Program-made: the position numbers and the translations under genes
Shown here: positions 1-12,987 of the stretch, one piece after another
Layout of the letters: every line of letters starts with the position of its first letter
How positions within the stretch are numbered: the stretch's first letter is position 1
The notes under the pieces: generated by a model
What the model saw: the letters and a program-made list of their open reading frames with translations, nothing else
Databases searched by the model: none
What the model was told of the DNA's origin: nothing
Source: Cryptomeria japonica
Taxonomy: Eukaryota; Streptophyta; Pinopsida; Cupressales; Cupressaceae
Assembly (NCBI RefSeq): GCF_030272615.1
Contig: NC_081405.1
Span: 22,238,047-22,302,046, forward strand
Direction of reading: 5' to 3'
Length of the DNA: 64,000 nt

Positions 1-736
1 TGTTGCATTTGTAACATTGACCGGTGGGCACATTAATGTTCTGATTATTTCTAGATCTACACTGATTTTCTCTATGACCATACTGGTTACAGTTAAAGAA
101 TTTCCCATTAAATTTTTAAGAATTAGGTCATCTTACCGATTTACTATGATCATGATTGTTTGCAGTACCAGAACTTTCTCCAACTTCAAATCCAAGTCCA
201 TTTGTAGCTCCATTAGGTTTCTGACTTTTCAACATATCATCAAGTTCTTCTGAACTTTTCTTGAATTTCTCTTTGTGTTGATTTGCAGTAGCCAACTCAT
301 TTTCTAGAATTCCCATCTGTCTCATAAGTTCAGTTTTATCATGTTGCATGTGACTCAGATCTGTCTTTAACATATCATTTTTATGACCGAGTCTTAGATT
401 TTCATTTGCAGCATCATTGAGTCTCCTAGTCAAGTCATCTTCATTCTTGATGTCTTTACAAGATCTCATAGTCATATCTTGCATTTCATTCCTCATAGTA
501 CTATTTTCTTGTTTCATCTTGCTCACAAGTTCATTAAGAGTTTTCTTTTCATCATTATCATTCTGCATCTTCTCATGAAGTTCTCTTATTTTATTTCTAG
601 CAATAGTAAGATTCTCCTGAAGTCCTTGAATGAATTCATGTGCAGTCCTTAGATCATCTTCAAGTTTGATATTCTTCAACTTCTTTGAATCATAGTCTAC
701 AAGAGATCCTTCCAATTGCTTTCTTAAGTTATCCAT
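1..736 (-). pseudogene. E1 ORF1, coiled-coil Gag-like protein with zinc knuckles (partial)
   Basis: A Gag-like protein, cut by the window edge. From the ATG at 736 the frame is open for 202 codons to a stop at 128. It is rich in K, E, N, L and M with heptad-like spacing throughout, as in a long coiled coil, and ends in a segment with E-V-G-E-S-S-G-T. Past the stop the sequence continues with a CCHC knuckle (F-F-N-C-x4-G-H-x4-C) whose first Cys has become Phe, and the start of a second knuckle (C-Y-K-C) at the left edge. The E4 copy at 17609-18747 is closely similar and shows the complete layout. Binding of element RNA and multimerisation are inferred from the Gag-like layout. The stop and lost Cys mark it as a pseudogene. 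Confidence 0.75.
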
Positions 737-793
737 CTATACCGGTGTTAGAATATTCCTCATGCTGTTAGGCTTTTGAAAATAGAGGACCAA

Positions 794-805
794 GCTCTGA
801 TACCA
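794..805 (-). other. E1 primer-binding site (initiator-Met tRNA)
   Basis: Minus-strand TGGTATCAGAGC, the usual plant initiator-Met tRNA primer site, lies two bases inside the LTR end. It fixes the element's direction as minus. Confidence 0.88.
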
Positions 806-807
806 AT

Positions 808-1627
808 TGTTAGGATTAATGATATTCCCAACGATACTGAGAGGGGGGGTGAATCAGTATCTAACCAATTAACAAAATATTTAACCTTATTAAGTATTTT
901 GCATTCCAAAATAGTGTACTGGTAAATAAGGTATAATGCAGTAAACAGGAACAATAAAGACAGCATAGAAAACACACCATAACACAAGATGTTTAATGAG
1001 GAAACCCAATGTGGGAAAAACCTCAGCGGGATTTGTGACCCACAATATTCACTCACTGGCCAATGAATAAATATTACTTACAATGAGGGGCCTGCACATG
1101 TAGGAAGGCCAACTGCCTAGAGCTCGCTTCTCAATTTACAAGATAGAAGCCTCACTGACTTACAAAATGGATTATGAAAATCCAATACAATGTACTACTT
1201 CAAATCAACATCAACTATGCCAGGTTCAGTACTGGTTTAAGCTCTTTCTATAACCAAAACCTTCGCTATCAACTTATATCTTCTTATACAAAAATATCAT
1301 TCATTGATGCTATCCTTCTACCATACTTCTACTACACAAAATGACCTATAAGATCTCATACATATATATGAGTCTTTTACAATATGTCATGTCAGATTTA
1401 CAAAATATAATTATATTAAATACAATAAACAAAAGTTTATTCCCTGTCGGCTAGAGTGTCGGTATGCATTGTAGTCATTGTCGATGAAGTGTATGTCGGT
1501 GTATGTAGATGTCTATTCTGGTTCCGGTGCCTACCGGTGGCTTTACCAGATGAATGTCGGGTGGTTGCCAGAAGGTTTCCATCAATGACAACACCATCAT
1601 TTCTCATTAGAGTGTAGATTGCCAATA
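808..1627 (-). repeat. E1 5' LTR
   Basis: 820-bp LTR reading on plus from TGTTAGGATTAATGATA to a degenerate CCAATA end. It aligns along its length with the E4 LTRs (8252-9076, 18792-19575) and, in the other orientation, with solo LTR E12. It carries the shared LTR module near 1006-1165 and the G-rich run next to GTGAATCAGTATC. Confidence 0.85.
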
Positions 1628-2383
1628 GATATCATGCTAGATTAGCAACATTATCACTATAGATCTTCTCCTTCTCTCCTCTCTTTCTCTTTTGTGACTA
1701 TTCTTCTATGTGTATCCCCATTCTTCTATTTTTCCCTTAATGTCTACTTGAGGACAATGCAAAGCATTGAGAGCTCTGTTGGTCTCTTTCATGTTGACTC
1801 AAAAGACATCCTCTATTCCCTTTCTTCCATGATAGTGTCCTTTATTTGGGTAATGACAATTATTATATGCATATACATATATGATATGCATGAGTTATCA
1901 TAGAACATACTGACCCCGAGGAAAGCAAAATTACCTCGTGTTTTGTGTTCATTATCCTTGGGTTTATTCCTCGACTGGGGGCTAAATCCTTGCGATAACG
2001 TGTTTCCTCTCTTCTCTCTCTCTTGAGTGTATCCTACCTTAAAGCAATCACTCTCAATAAGGCATGCACAATCACTTTAAAGTGGGGGCATACACTCTGC
2101 TCATATTTTCTTTCTTGATACTTAAAAAGTTACTTTGTAAATTGGGCTTTGCTTTGTAATTTTTTGTATCCTTGATTTTCATGACTCATAGTGAGGAGAA
2201 CCTTGCTACTTGCAGTCATGGTTTCTCCTTCTTGATTTTCCCTTTTACTTTGTTAATCGATGTCGTAAGATCCTAAGTCCACTGGGGGCTTGGTGTATCT
2301 TGCCTCCTTGGCATGGTAGAAGTCTTTCAATCTCGTTTCCTTGTACTTTACCAACAATATTGGCGTATACTTATACTCCAGCT

Positions 2384-2398
2384 AAAGTGGGGGCTAAA
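2384..2398 (+). other. E2 polypurine tract
   Basis: AAAGTGGGGGCTAAA directly before the TG of the E2 LTR. It marks that LTR as the 3' LTR of a plus-strand element. Similar purine runs occur upstream near 1975 and 2080. Confidence 0.65.
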
Positions 2399-2962
2399 TG
2401 TAGTCTCATAAAATTGTGACCCTTGCAATTTTCGACCACATTAGTGTCTTCACATTGGCAAATTGAATCCCCAAGCTTGATCGGAGACCTGAGACTTGCT
2501 CAAACCCCAAAAATGCACTTTTACTACCCCCCACACTACTTGAGCCTGCTTCTTGTCTTGAGATAAGGGTAGGATAGGGGCGTAGTGCCCTTGTCCTCCT
2601 AGGAAGGGGCATGGCTCCCTTGTCCCTACCCTATTTTCGGGCCCCTTCATTCAAAATGTGCACTGATCTTTGCAATTTTAGCTGGAAAACTTTCCTTGTG
2701 TCGGCCTATGATGCAAAATTAGTTCAATAACCCTAATTGATGAATATATATGTTGCATTTTCCCTCCCATTTGCATAGGCTAGATAAGGTGAAAATTGGT
2801 ATAAGTTCGAATACATGAGATTGCGCATTCAAGCATTCCTTTCAAGCATTGAGCATTCTCAAGTCTCCCTTCAAGGACAGGTGTTGCATTCAAGTCAAGG
2901 ATTCAACCATTAAAGAGGAGATCCATTTCAACATTCAATTTTACACAAGAAATTCTATCTAC
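2399..2962 (+). repeat. E2 3' LTR, first part
   Basis: First 564 bases of the E2 LTR up to the E3 insertion point; it continues at 21351. It contains runs of A/T-rich sequence and several CAAGCATT or CATTCAAG direct repeats at 2815-2950 that also occur in the E10 LTR near 55670-55720. Confidence 0.65.
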
Positions 2963-4201
2963 TATTGGCAATTTGGATTAATTGATTATGTGTTGCATTG
3001 ATGTTTTTTCATTGATAGAAACACAGGTTGTTTTGGTTGTTTACCAGTTTCTAGTTGGTTCTGGTAGAATGGTTGGTTTATGATATTGATCTGGTATGCT
3101 CTGGTATGCTTTGGTTTGTGGAATTTTTTTGGATCTGTCATTCATGCTATTCAAATGTGTATCACGATCAGTTGGTTCATGATTTAATGACTCAGATTCT
3201 ATCATTTGTTCTAGTAAGCCTTTTGGTCACTGGTAAGGGTTTTACCGATAGAGCTTTGTTGAAGATATTTTGATGCACATGATAAGTGGTGCTAGTGCGG
3301 CTTCTAGATGGCTTTCTAGATGTTGTTGGTTATCTTGTTCATGTTCCTATTGATCAGTGGTGTTGCATTTAGTCTATGGCGACCTATTTTGGGTCTGATG
3401 TTATCTAGGTTATGGACCGGTTTATGTAACGTGTTGGACGATGTTCCTGATGTGTTACCGATGGGATTTAATGATTGGTTTCTATTGTTTTCAGCCTAAT
3501 CTGACTTGGTTTATCATTGGATTGTGGGTTTATGTTATGAACATATTGTATTATCTTTTAGGTGGCCGACCTAATTGTTTTGGTCCCAGGTTGGTATAAA
3601 TATGATGTAAGATCTCTTTGTAGATCGTAGGTCAAGGTTATGGGATTATCTGTGTGTGAATAATGTTGTAATCATATGTAGAGGTTTTGATTGATCATAG
3701 GTGATCGAATTAGATTGGTAAGAGAGGTTTAAGACCTTTGGTACTGAGCTTAACTAGAGTTGTACTCAGGCATAGGAGATGCTATCTTTGCAGTTCAATC
3801 TTCTTTCCGGATTGTAGTCTAGATTTATTTTGTAGTTAGTGAGGCTCCTTTTTGTGATGAACAGTGCACTCTAGGTTGTTGGCCTTCTTGCACGTGCAAG
3901 TCCCTCATATTGTAATCCCATACTTAATGTAGAAGTATTATCTGATTGTGGGTAGGCTTCCCACCATGGTTTTTCCCCTTACCGGGTTTTTCATGTACAA
4001 ATCTTGGTGTCATGTGTTCTGGATGGATGGTATCTATTCTGTGATTTATGTTTATGTTTAATTGTTATATCACTTATTCTGGTATTGAGTTTATGCATTT
4101 TGATATTAAGGATTTGAATTCTTAAAGTTCTGTAATCCGGTGACAATTGATTCACCCCCCCCCCCTCTCAGTTGTCCTCTAGTTATTTGAGTTGTCTAAA
4201 A
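2963..4201 (+). repeat. E3 5' LTR
   Basis: 1,239-bp LTR from TATTGGCAATTTGG (decayed TG start) to ..GTCTAAAA, matching the 3' LTR at 20101-21345 along its length with scattered substitutions. The module shared with the gag-only LTRs spans about 3836-4010, and the C-rich, CTCTCAGTTGTCC end is at 4155-4180. Confidence 0.9.
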
Positions 4202-4203
4202 TT

Positions 4204-4215
4204 TGGTATTAGAGC
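4204..4215 (+). other. E3 primer-binding site (initiator-Met tRNA, one mismatch)
   Basis: TGGTATTAGAGC, one transition from the consensus TGGTATCAGAGC, two bases after the 5' LTR end. Confidence 0.85.
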
Positions 4216-4257
4216 CTGATCCTCTCTACAGAAGCTTAACTACTTGAGAAAGATCAT

Positions 4258-5240
4258 ATGGCATCTAGCAGTTCAAGTTCATCAAATACATCTACAACTA
4301 TTTTCTGGAAATTAATTTCCTAGGCTTGATGGAACAAATTACAAGGTATGGAAGATTCAGATGGAGACTCACCTGAGATGTCTTGGAAAGTAAATTTGGG
4401 AGATCACTAAGAAAAGTGTAACCCCTTTTAATTTGGCATCTATAAATGCTCCTCTGATAGGCTTAGATAAGGAACTTGAGAATGATTGTAGATCTAGAGA
4501 AGCCCTTTTGTGTGCACTTTTTGATCAACAAATAATGAGACTAACTGATAAATCAACTGCAAAGGCTATATGGGACAAATTGGAGACTCTAAATGAAGGT
4601 GACCTACTATTAAAATTTATAAACTTGATGGTTATCAGGTGAGGTATGAGAACCTAAAGATGGAAGAAGATGAAAGGATTACTGCTTTTATGGAGAGAGT
4701 TAATGAGATTGTTTGGGGAACTCAATATTGTGGTTGATCTCTATGCGAAGATGAAATAGTTTCTAAAGTACTAAGAGGTTTTCTGCCAAAAGGCTACTAT
4801 AATTAATGAGCTTAGAAGTATGGAAAACTCCTCTATTAATAGGGATACCTTAGTTGGGAAAATGTTTGCTTTTGAGCTTGAGGAATTTGGACCTGTAAAA
4901 TCTGAACCTACTTTTCATGCATCTACATCATCTACTGGCAAGAGTGATTGGAAAGCTTTATATGCGAAGGAACTAGAGGATATAAAGAAATAAGATGAAG
5001 AGTTTGAGCAACTTTAAGGCTTATTTTCTAGAAGAGTACCTAAAGGACCGACAGGAAGTAACTATGAAGGAAAATCACCTTTTAAATGCTTTGCATGTAA
5101 TAAGATAGGTCATTTTGCATCTAGATGTCTTGAAAGGAATTCAAGATTTGAAGAAAGAGCTAGAAGATCTTTTAGGCCTAACCATGATTATCATAACAAG
5201 CATAAGTACAAGATAAAAAAAGACAAATCATGTTACTATG
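4258..5240 (+). pseudogene. E3 gag (Copia UBN2-type capsid and zinc knuckle), degraded
   Basis: Nucleocapsid/capsid precursor of the Copia element. The ATG at 4258 starts a Ser-rich leader, followed by the Copia gag signature L-D-G-T-N-Y-K-V-W-K near 4325, then the capsid region (I-W-D-K-L-E-T-L near 4570). A CCHC knuckle, C-F-A-C-N-K-I-G-H-F-A-S-R-C, sits near 5090-5131. Stops occur near 4312, 4390, 4735 and 4990 and the frame shifts at about 4600 and 4790, so no intact Gag can be made. The knuckle resembles the fourth knuckle of ORF1 in E4 and E6. Confidence 0.85.
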
Positions 5241-5254
5241 CGGATGAGGAAGGT

Positions 5255-6700
5255 GTGACTGATTCTGATGATAAACCGACACAAGATTTAGCTAGTGGAT
5301 CCAGCAATGGAAAGGAATGGGTATTTTTGGCTATCAAAGAAGATGATCTGGTACCTAAAGAGAAGGTCTTTGATGCTAAAATTGAAGACAATGATGAATG
5401 GGTAATTTATAGTGGATGTTCACATCATATGGCTGGAGATAAAAGGAAGTTCTTATCTATGCAAGAATTTGATGGTGGTCTGGTTAGATTTGGACATGAC
5501 AAAGCATGCATGATCAAGGGAAGAGGAACAATATCATTGGATGGTAAGAATAACACTGATAATGTTTATTATGTTGAAGGATTAAGGCATAATCTTTTGA
5601 GTGTAGGACATTTGGTGGATAAGGGATTTCAGTTATAGTTCAAGGATGGAAAATGCAAGATTATCAACAGATCTGGATTGGAGATTGCAACTGGTACATA
5701 GAATAAAGGTAATATCTTTCATTTGAACTCTAGTGAGAAGATATGTTTGATTGCACAAATTGATGAGAGTTAGCTATGGCATAAGAGGTTGTGTGATGTT
5801 AATTTTGATTGCATTGTGAAGATCAGTTCTACTAAGGCAATTAGAGATATACCCAAGATTGTAAAGCCCTATAATCTAGTATGTATGAAATGTCAAATGA
5901 GAAAGTAAATCAAAACTTATTTTGAGAGTATACAAGACAAATATATTGATGTTCTTGATCTTATTCATACTGATTTGTGTGGTCCCGATAGGCTCAAAAG
6001 TTTTTCAGGGTGATAGATATTTCATGCTAATCATTGATGACTATTCAAGAATGATGTGGTTTACTTTTCTAAGGGAGAATTCTGAAGCATTTGAAAAATC
6101 TTTAAAGCTAAAGTTGAGAAAAAGACATGATTGAATATTAAATTCTTAAAGTCAAATTAGGGTTGAGAATTCACATCCACAAATTAACAACTATTATGAG
6201 AATAATGGGATACCGAGACAGTTGTTTGCACCCCAAACACCTCAGCATAATAGTGTTGTTGAAAGGAAGAACAAAACTATCTTGGATGCAGCTAGAAATA
6301 TGATGATGGAAGATAATCTACCTCATTTCTACTAGAGAGAAGATGTAAGAACAACAATATACACATTCAACAGAGTTCATATCAAAGGAGATACCAGTAA
6401 GACACCCTATGAGTTATGGTTTGGTCATACACCAACAGTTAAGCATTTTAAAATCTTTGGTAGTAAATGATATATCAAAAGAGATGATTCCATTGGAAAG
6501 TTTGATCCTAGATGTGATGAAGGAATATTTCTTGGTTATTCTAATGAAAGCAAATCATATAGATGTTATAACAAAAGATTGCAAAGAATTATGGAGAGCA
6601 CAAATGTCAAGGTGGATGAGCATAATAGAAGTCAAATCAGAACTAATGAGAAGGAACCAATAGTGGTAATGATCATAATTGAATTGGTAGCACCTACACT
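5255..6700 (+). pseudogene. E3 protease and integrase region, degraded
   Basis: The protease begins in the open frame 5255-5638. Its active site reads W-V-I-Y-S-G-C-S-H-H-M where functional Copia proteases have D-S-G, so the catalytic Asp is replaced by Tyr (GAT to TAT at 5407-5409). The pre-integrase zinc region follows (L-W-H-K-R-L near 5776; C-M-K-C near 5883). The integrase core start is D-L-I-H-T-D-L-C-G-P near 5955, with D-D-Y-S-R-M-M-W near 6040. The block recognisable after that is H-N-S-V-V-E-R-K-N near 6245. Many frameshifts and stops interrupt it. Confidence 0.85.
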
Positions 6701-6780
6701 AGAATAGGATGTTGAACCGGTTACTCTGGCAGTATCAAAAAATTCAACAGTAACTGAAGATCAGGGCAGAGGAACAAAAA

Positions 6781-8251
6781 ATTAGAAGACTCCTAGGTAT
6801 GTAAGATTGAATCATTTAGAAGATCAGATCATTGAAGACAAAAACAAAGGAGTGATGGCAAGAAGAAGGTTGGAAGCTAATGCGGTATGTTTTATTTTTC
6901 AAGTTGAACCGACATCAGTAATTGAAGCTTGTAAAGATGAATGTTGGGTGAAATCTATGGAAGAAGAATTAGATTAGATAGAAAAAAATAACACATGGAC
7001 TTTAGTTCCCCAACCTAAAAAATAAGAATGTTATTGGAACTAAATGGGTTTTTAGGAATAAATTTAATGAAGATGGACAAGTTGTGAGGAATAAACCTAG
7101 ATTGGTTTGTAAAGGGTATTCTCAGAAGGAAGAAATTGATTATGGTAAAACCTTTGCACCGGTAGCTAGGATTGAAGCTGTGAGATTATTTATTACTTAT
7201 GTTGCACATAAGAACTACAAGGTTTATCAGATGGATACTAAGTGTGCATTTCTGAATAGAGATATTAAAGAGGAAGGTTATATTGAGAAACCTAATGGAT
7301 TTTCACTTTCAGATGATAAAAACATCATTTGCAGGTTAAATAAAGCTTTATATGGATTGAAACAATCCCCTAGAGCAAGGTATACAAGACTAGATAAATA
7401 TCTTTTGAAGCTTTATTTCACTAAAGCTAATGTTAACAATTTTTTATATTATAAGATCACTGATGATGACATATTGATTATTGAAGTCTTTGTTGATGAT
7501 ATCATTTTTGGAGGTGAAGATAAGTTGTGTATGGAATTCTCTAACAATATGAAGAATGAATTTGAGATGTCTATGATTGAGGAGATGAAATTTTTCTTAG
7601 GTTTGTGGATTACTCAAACTAAGTATGTTAGAGAGTTGTTAAAGAAATTTGGGTTGGAAAATTGTAAATTGGTTGGTGCTCTGATGGTTACAAGTGAGAA
7701 ATTGACAAATAATGATGCATCTGCATCGGTAAATCCTACAAGGTACAAGTCTATGATTGTAGGTTTGTTATATCTAACTTAGACTAGACCGGATATAATG
7801 AATGCAGTTTGTATTGTATCAAGATATCAGACTGGTCCTAGAAAAAATCATGAGAGTACAATGAAAAGGATTTTCAGGTATTTGAAGGGAACAACTGAAT
7901 ATGGTTTGTGGTATCCTAAAAATGATGACTTTACATTATGTGCATATACAGATGCAGATTGGGTTGGAGATGTTGATGGCCATAAGAGCACATCTAGTGG
8001 AGCTTTCTTTCTTGGAAAGAAACTTTTTTCATGGATCAACAAAAAGTAGTCATGTACCTCTTTATCTACTATTGAAGCTGAGTATGTTGTTGCTGCTACT
8101 AACTGTACACAAGTTCTATGGATGAAGCAAATGTTGAAGGATATAAAGGTGGATTCTAATGAACTGGTAGTTATTCACTATGATAACTCTACTGCTATTG
8201 ATATATCAAAGAATATGACATTTCATTCTAAGACAAAGCACATATCTATCA
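6781..8251 (+). pseudogene. E3 reverse transcriptase and RNase H, cut by E4
   Basis: Reverse transcriptase that would copy element RNA into DNA. The longest intact stretch is 7084-7782. In order: R-L-V-C-K-G-Y-S-Q (7099), F-A-P-V-A-R (7153), Y-Q-M-D-T-K-C-A-F-L-N (7225), A-L-Y-G-L-K-Q-S-P-R-A (7345) and the active site F-V-D-D (7489). A stop at 7780 separates the next frame. RNase H shows T-D-A-D-W-V-G-D near 7950, then the S-T-I-E-A-E-Y and K-T-K-H-I-S-I blocks. E4 interrupts right after that last block at 8251, and the frame resumes at 19581. Confidence 0.92.
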
Positions 8252-9076
8252 TGTTAGGATTAATGATAGTCCCAAAGATACTGAGAGGGGGGGGTGGGGG
8301 GGTGAATCACTATCTAACCGGTTAACATAATATTTAACCTTATTAAGTATTATGCATATCAAAACAGTGTACCAGTAAATAAGAATTAATGCAGTAAGCA
8401 AGAACAATAAAGACAACATAGAAAACACACCATAACACAAGATGTTTAATGAGGAAACCTAGTGTGGGAAAAACCTCGGTGGGATTTTTGACCCACAATA
8501 TTCACTCACTAGCCAATGAATAAATATTACTTACAATGAGGGGCTTGCACATGCAGGAGGGCCAACTGCCTAGAGCTCACTACTCAATCTACAAAATAGA
8601 AGTCTCACTGACTTACAAATGGATTATGAGAATCCAATACAATGTATTGCTTCAAATCAGCATCAACTATGCCAGGTTCAGTACCAGTTTAAGCTCATAC
8701 TATAACCATAAACCTTATACAAAATTTTCCTTATGCATTCGCATATATCTTCCTTATTATTCGCTCATTCCTATTCCATCTCCTATCTCAAAATGATTTA
8801 CAAGATCTCATACATATATGAGTCTATTACAATATGCCATGTTGTCTTTACAAAAGATAATTATAATTAAATACAATAAACAAAAGTTTATTCTTGTCAG
8901 CTGGGGTGTCGATATGCATTGTTGCCACTGCTGGTAAAGTGTCTGTCGGTGTTGGTGCCTTCCAGTGGTTTACCAGATGAATGCCACAAGGTCCCTTGAA
9001 GGTTGACAGTAGGTTTCTAGTAGGTTGCCATCAATGACAACACCATCATTTCTCACTAGAATGTAGAATGCCAACA
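8252..9076 (-). repeat. E4 3' LTR
   Basis: 825-bp LTR bounded by TGTTAGG and CCAACA on the plus strand, next to the TSD at 8247-8251 and to the polypurine tract at 9077. The partner is 18792-19575. The G run here is expanded (8284-8300). The shared LTR module lies near 8460-8615. Confidence 0.9.
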
Positions 9077-9091
9077 ATCTCCCCCTTTGGC
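9077..9091 (-). other. E4 polypurine tract
   Basis: Minus-strand GCCAAAGGGGGAGAT abuts the 3' LTR. The flanking context, ATCAATGCCAAAG, is the same as before the E3 3' LTR (20081-20100) and the E6 3' LTR. Confidence 0.85.
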
Positions 9092-9383
9092 ATTGATGAC
9101 AACACTCATAAGAAAAATCCAAAAACTGTTTCCAAAAAGTGAAGTCCAAAAATTTACCAAAAGATGTGCTCCCCTTGAGCAGATGATCTCCTCTGTATGA
9201 TCATTTTTCTCTGTCTACTACTCCCCCTTTGACATCAATGACAAAGGTTGTCAAAAATTGTCTTACAAGTGCAAAATTTCACCTTAAGTTTTATAACTGA
9301 TTGGTTACAATCTGAAATATATCAGCCAAAACTAAATTTAAACTCTTCATGAATCTGTTGCTATCATTCATGGTTGCCTCAGT

Positions 9384-10335
9384 TCATTGGATTATGCTGG
9401 TGAGATGATGCATATGCTCTTCTTGTGATCTTTCCCCTTGAATTAATTCCTTAGAGATCTCGTTTCTCAGAGAGATAAGGTTATCCAATTTAGGACTAAG
9501 TTTATACTTAAGCTCTGTGGAATTTGTCTTGATCCTTGCTTTTTCCTTCTCAAATTTCTCCAACTTTTCCTCAAATATTGCTATTTCTTGTTCAATAACT
9601 GATATAGGTTTCGATGAACCAATAATTTTATCAGCTATATCATCAATTTCTTTTTGTACTCTGCTTATTTCTTTTTCAATGTCTTGGGTCAATAGATGTG
9701 GCTTGCATGTTTCTCTGTATAGTTCCTTATACTCCAAAATTGTTGTATTCAGTGTCGGTAAAAGTGTGTTAATATGTTCAGTGCACTTCTTTATTATGTC
9801 CTCAAATAATTCTTCCTTTTCTTTTTCCATTTTCTCTTTGAATGTATCCTCATTTACTTTATCAAATGTTATTACATTTCCAACAATAAATTTAGACAAT
9901 GTGTCTAACTGACCTAAAGAATCTTTTACATGATCTACATTACATTTTGGTGCAATCATCTTAAGAATAGGTATTGTATCATCAATTGCCTTGTAGGCCA
10001 ATGCATTATAGTCAGTTATCTTCTTAATAGAGTCCAGAAGTACATCTATCACATTAGTAGGTCTGAATTCGGATGTCTGACCAATTGCCTTTATTATTTC
10101 AGTGTTTCCAGTATTAGTAACCAATTCACTTGTATCAATCTCTGGTGGATTAGTTTGAGTTTCCATTTCAACTAGTAATGGTTTGGGTTTAATTCTCAGT
10201 GATTACCGATTTCTGTATCTCAGTATGTACCTATGCCTCTGCCAGTTTCTCTGTTGGTTTCTATGTGTTATTTGCTATCAGTATCTCTGTCTCTATCTCT
10301 ATAGGTTTCTCAGTGCATGCATCTATACTAATAGT
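9384..10335 (-). pseudogene. E4 ORF2, C-terminal part (coiled-coil rich, unknown function)
   Basis: Downstream part of ORF2. The frame from 10166 to 9384 is open for 260 codons; an in-frame stop precedes it and a Thr/Glu-rich, stop-containing stretch links back to the E5 insertion. The protein is acidic and charged. About residues 25-95 match the E6 segment at 24074-24409 (I-L-K-M-I-A-P-K here, L-Q-K-L-A-P-E-Y there), and residues 140-250 look like coiled coil rich in E, K, I and L. I recognise no enzyme motif. It probably ends the same long protein that starts at 17305. Function unknown; a structural, Gag-like role is an inference. Confidence 0.6.
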
Positions 10336-12987
10336 TGTGAGGCCCTACCCCGACCCATCCTATCTCTTCAGTTATTTTCATATTAGAACTATTTTGGATG
10401 CTAGTTTTGACACACTATGGAGATAGAACTTTTTAGGATCCCACGATTTTTTTTTGGTAATATTGATATATATTTGATGCTCCATTTCTATGCCTTGTGG
10501 ATTATAGAATATTATATGATTCCAGATTAGGGTAATATTGTGATGATGTATGTTATTATCTGAATTTCAGGATTTGTTATAATGCTAGAAATATGTTGGC
10601 ATATCTTGTAAATGGATCAAATTTTAAGGATTATGATGAATTGCTTTGATTTGTGACAAACCGTATTTTATAATGACAAGTCTTTGCAGAATGAATGTAT
10701 TATATTCTGATTATGTGTTTTATATTATATGAGGCTATTGGGAAGTACTAATGTTTAAATTGAGATGTGTAGGAGATTATCCATGTGACCATGGAAATAT
10801 TATGGAGAATCAAGCCTAGGCCTATGTGCGTTAGTAAAACCAGGGGTTGTCTATTTGGAGAGACAACACCCCGTATGTATTGTATTTTATTCCTAAATGT
10901 AAAATGTTGTATGAGTGTAAATTGTATTTATTGAATTGTTTAAATTATTTAAGGGACAATTGCCACGTTTGTATTGTGATGTGGAATTATTTTGTAGTGT
11001 CACTTGACACCTATGTAGTATGTTGTGTTGGCAATTTGTCATGTCACCTTTTTGGAGAGTTTTATTTTTGTTAATTGTTTTATCTCCTAATTATCCTTGA
11101 AGGAACCAAGAAATCTAGGTTAGTGAGCCACAAGGAGGGTCAACTCAAAGTTGACCCGTAGGTTAACTTCAGGTGGACTTTCTGAGGGTCAAATCAACTC
11201 CTAGAGTCAATTTTAGAGCATTCCTATTAGGCCTCATGGGGTACCTATGGGTGAAGGCCAAAATTGGCCATGTGTCTTTCCCTTAGCACTTGTTTAACCA
11301 CCCAAAAAAGTGGTTTTCCCAAGATGGACGAATTTCAACTATAGGAGTGCCCTCCTTGGTAGGATAACCTTCTTGAAGGGAGTAATCCCTCTTCCCCATT
11401 CCATTTTCCTTCTCTAGGTACCTAGGTTAGGGAGTGTGTAAGACCTAGGGAAGACCAACCCAATGAGGGATCCCTCACTCTATCCAAGAGGTTGGAAGGA
11501 GTGAGAGAGGCCTTCTTAGGCTAAGAATGGAAGCTTAGTGAGCTAATCACCCACTCTCCATCCTTGGAGATTTTTGGAAAATTTTTGAGGAAAATCAGTT
11601 TTAGGATAGCAGATTTGGGGAAAAAAAGGAATTTGCAGAAAAGAATTAGAGGATTGGGCAGCTCTTCATCAAGCTTTCCCTTAGATTTCCTTTGGCAAGT
11701 CAAGGTTGGTGTTATTTTTCCCCTCTTATGTAAATGTAAAATTATTATAGAATGTTGGAATGGAAATTGTTGTAACTCTTTATTTGTGTTGTATTGTAAA
11801 ATTTATGTGTTCTTGTTTATTTTTGTTTTATGTAATGTTGTGTTTGGGGAGTGTTCAAGACCATCCTTTCCTTGGGAGGAAAGATTGGTCTTGGGTGTGG
11901 AAGGAGCTTGACAGCCCTTAGGGTGAGAGACTCTCATTTTGAGAGTGATCTCAAGGGTCTGTCCATGAGACCCTTGCTGCTTTCTTTTGTGTTATTTCAC
12001 TTGTGGGTCATAAGGGGGAGCAAATATGGCATGCTTGCCTTTTTGGGGGTCATAAGGGTGTAGGGATTAAGAATGATTTTTTTTGGTTATGCTTTCATGG
12101 GTGCCATGAGTTGGCTGTAAGTTCTATTTAGTAGATTTCTCCCCTAGGGTACTTGGTCCACTTCCACCCTAGTAAGGCATCACATTTTGTGATGGAGTTT
12201 CAGCTTGGGAGGGGTGTCTCTATTGTGTTGATTTCTTTTCCCCTTTTCCTGTTGTATTGCTTGGTTGTAACCCCGTCTAGGTCTTGATTCTCCAAGCTCA
12301 GGGGTGGCTTCTGGTAAGCCTAGGCTGGGAGGTGAGCATCCCATGGTCACAGTCCTAAAAATTTTATATGCAGGTTGCTGGGAAAAAGATCTAGGAGTTG
12401 CAGATTTGTTTGGTTGCAGATTTTTATTCAGATTCAGATTTCTATTTAAATGCAGAAAAGCAAAAAGAAAATGTAATTTTATGATTTGCAGCAAAAAAAA
12501 AAATGTATATGTAAATAAAGAGCTTTAGGTTGTTTTCTTTTATCCTCTGTATAAATATTAGGAATGAAAAGGCTGGTTAGTTTATTCACCCATTTTATAT
12601 ATGGGCCATTGTAAATTAATAATCTATAAGCAATGTAATCTTTACTTAAAAATTTGATGCCTATTATGTTGCTATAGATTACATCTAAATCTTGTCTGTT
12701 ATCTTGTTTATTTTTTGCAATTTAAAGAAAAAAAAAAGAAAGGAATGCATTAGGTTTCATTATTTACTTGCATAGTTAATTACTGTTATTTTATTGTTGT
12801 AAACTCTGTTTAGACATAGTTGAAAAAGAACTAGTATTTTTGCATTGCTGTAAAAGCATGATGTATGACTGTAAAAAAAAAGAAGAAAAATAAGACCTAT
12901 TCTTAATGCTATTAAAAGACTAGATCAGAATGTTTAAATGTTAGAATCCCAAAATAAAATAAGGGTTTCCAACCCTATTGTCCCAAC

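Larger units (their letters stand above)
1..1627 (-). mobile_element. E1: gag-only LTR retrotransposon, 5' portion
   Basis: Read on the minus strand this is the 5' end of an LTR element: LTR (1627 to 808), initiator-Met primer site (805 to 794), then a coiled-coil ORF running off the left edge of the window. Order and sequence match E4 at 17609-19575. The right boundary is set by the LTR end (CCAATA instead of the family's CCAACA); the other end and the second TSD lie outside. It is inserted in the 3' non-coding region of Gypsy element E2. Confidence 0.85.

Noticed and set aside
9517-9912. Plus-strand frame of 131 codons opposite E4 ORF2
   Set aside because: Ser/Phe-rich mirror of the coiled-coil minus-strand frame.
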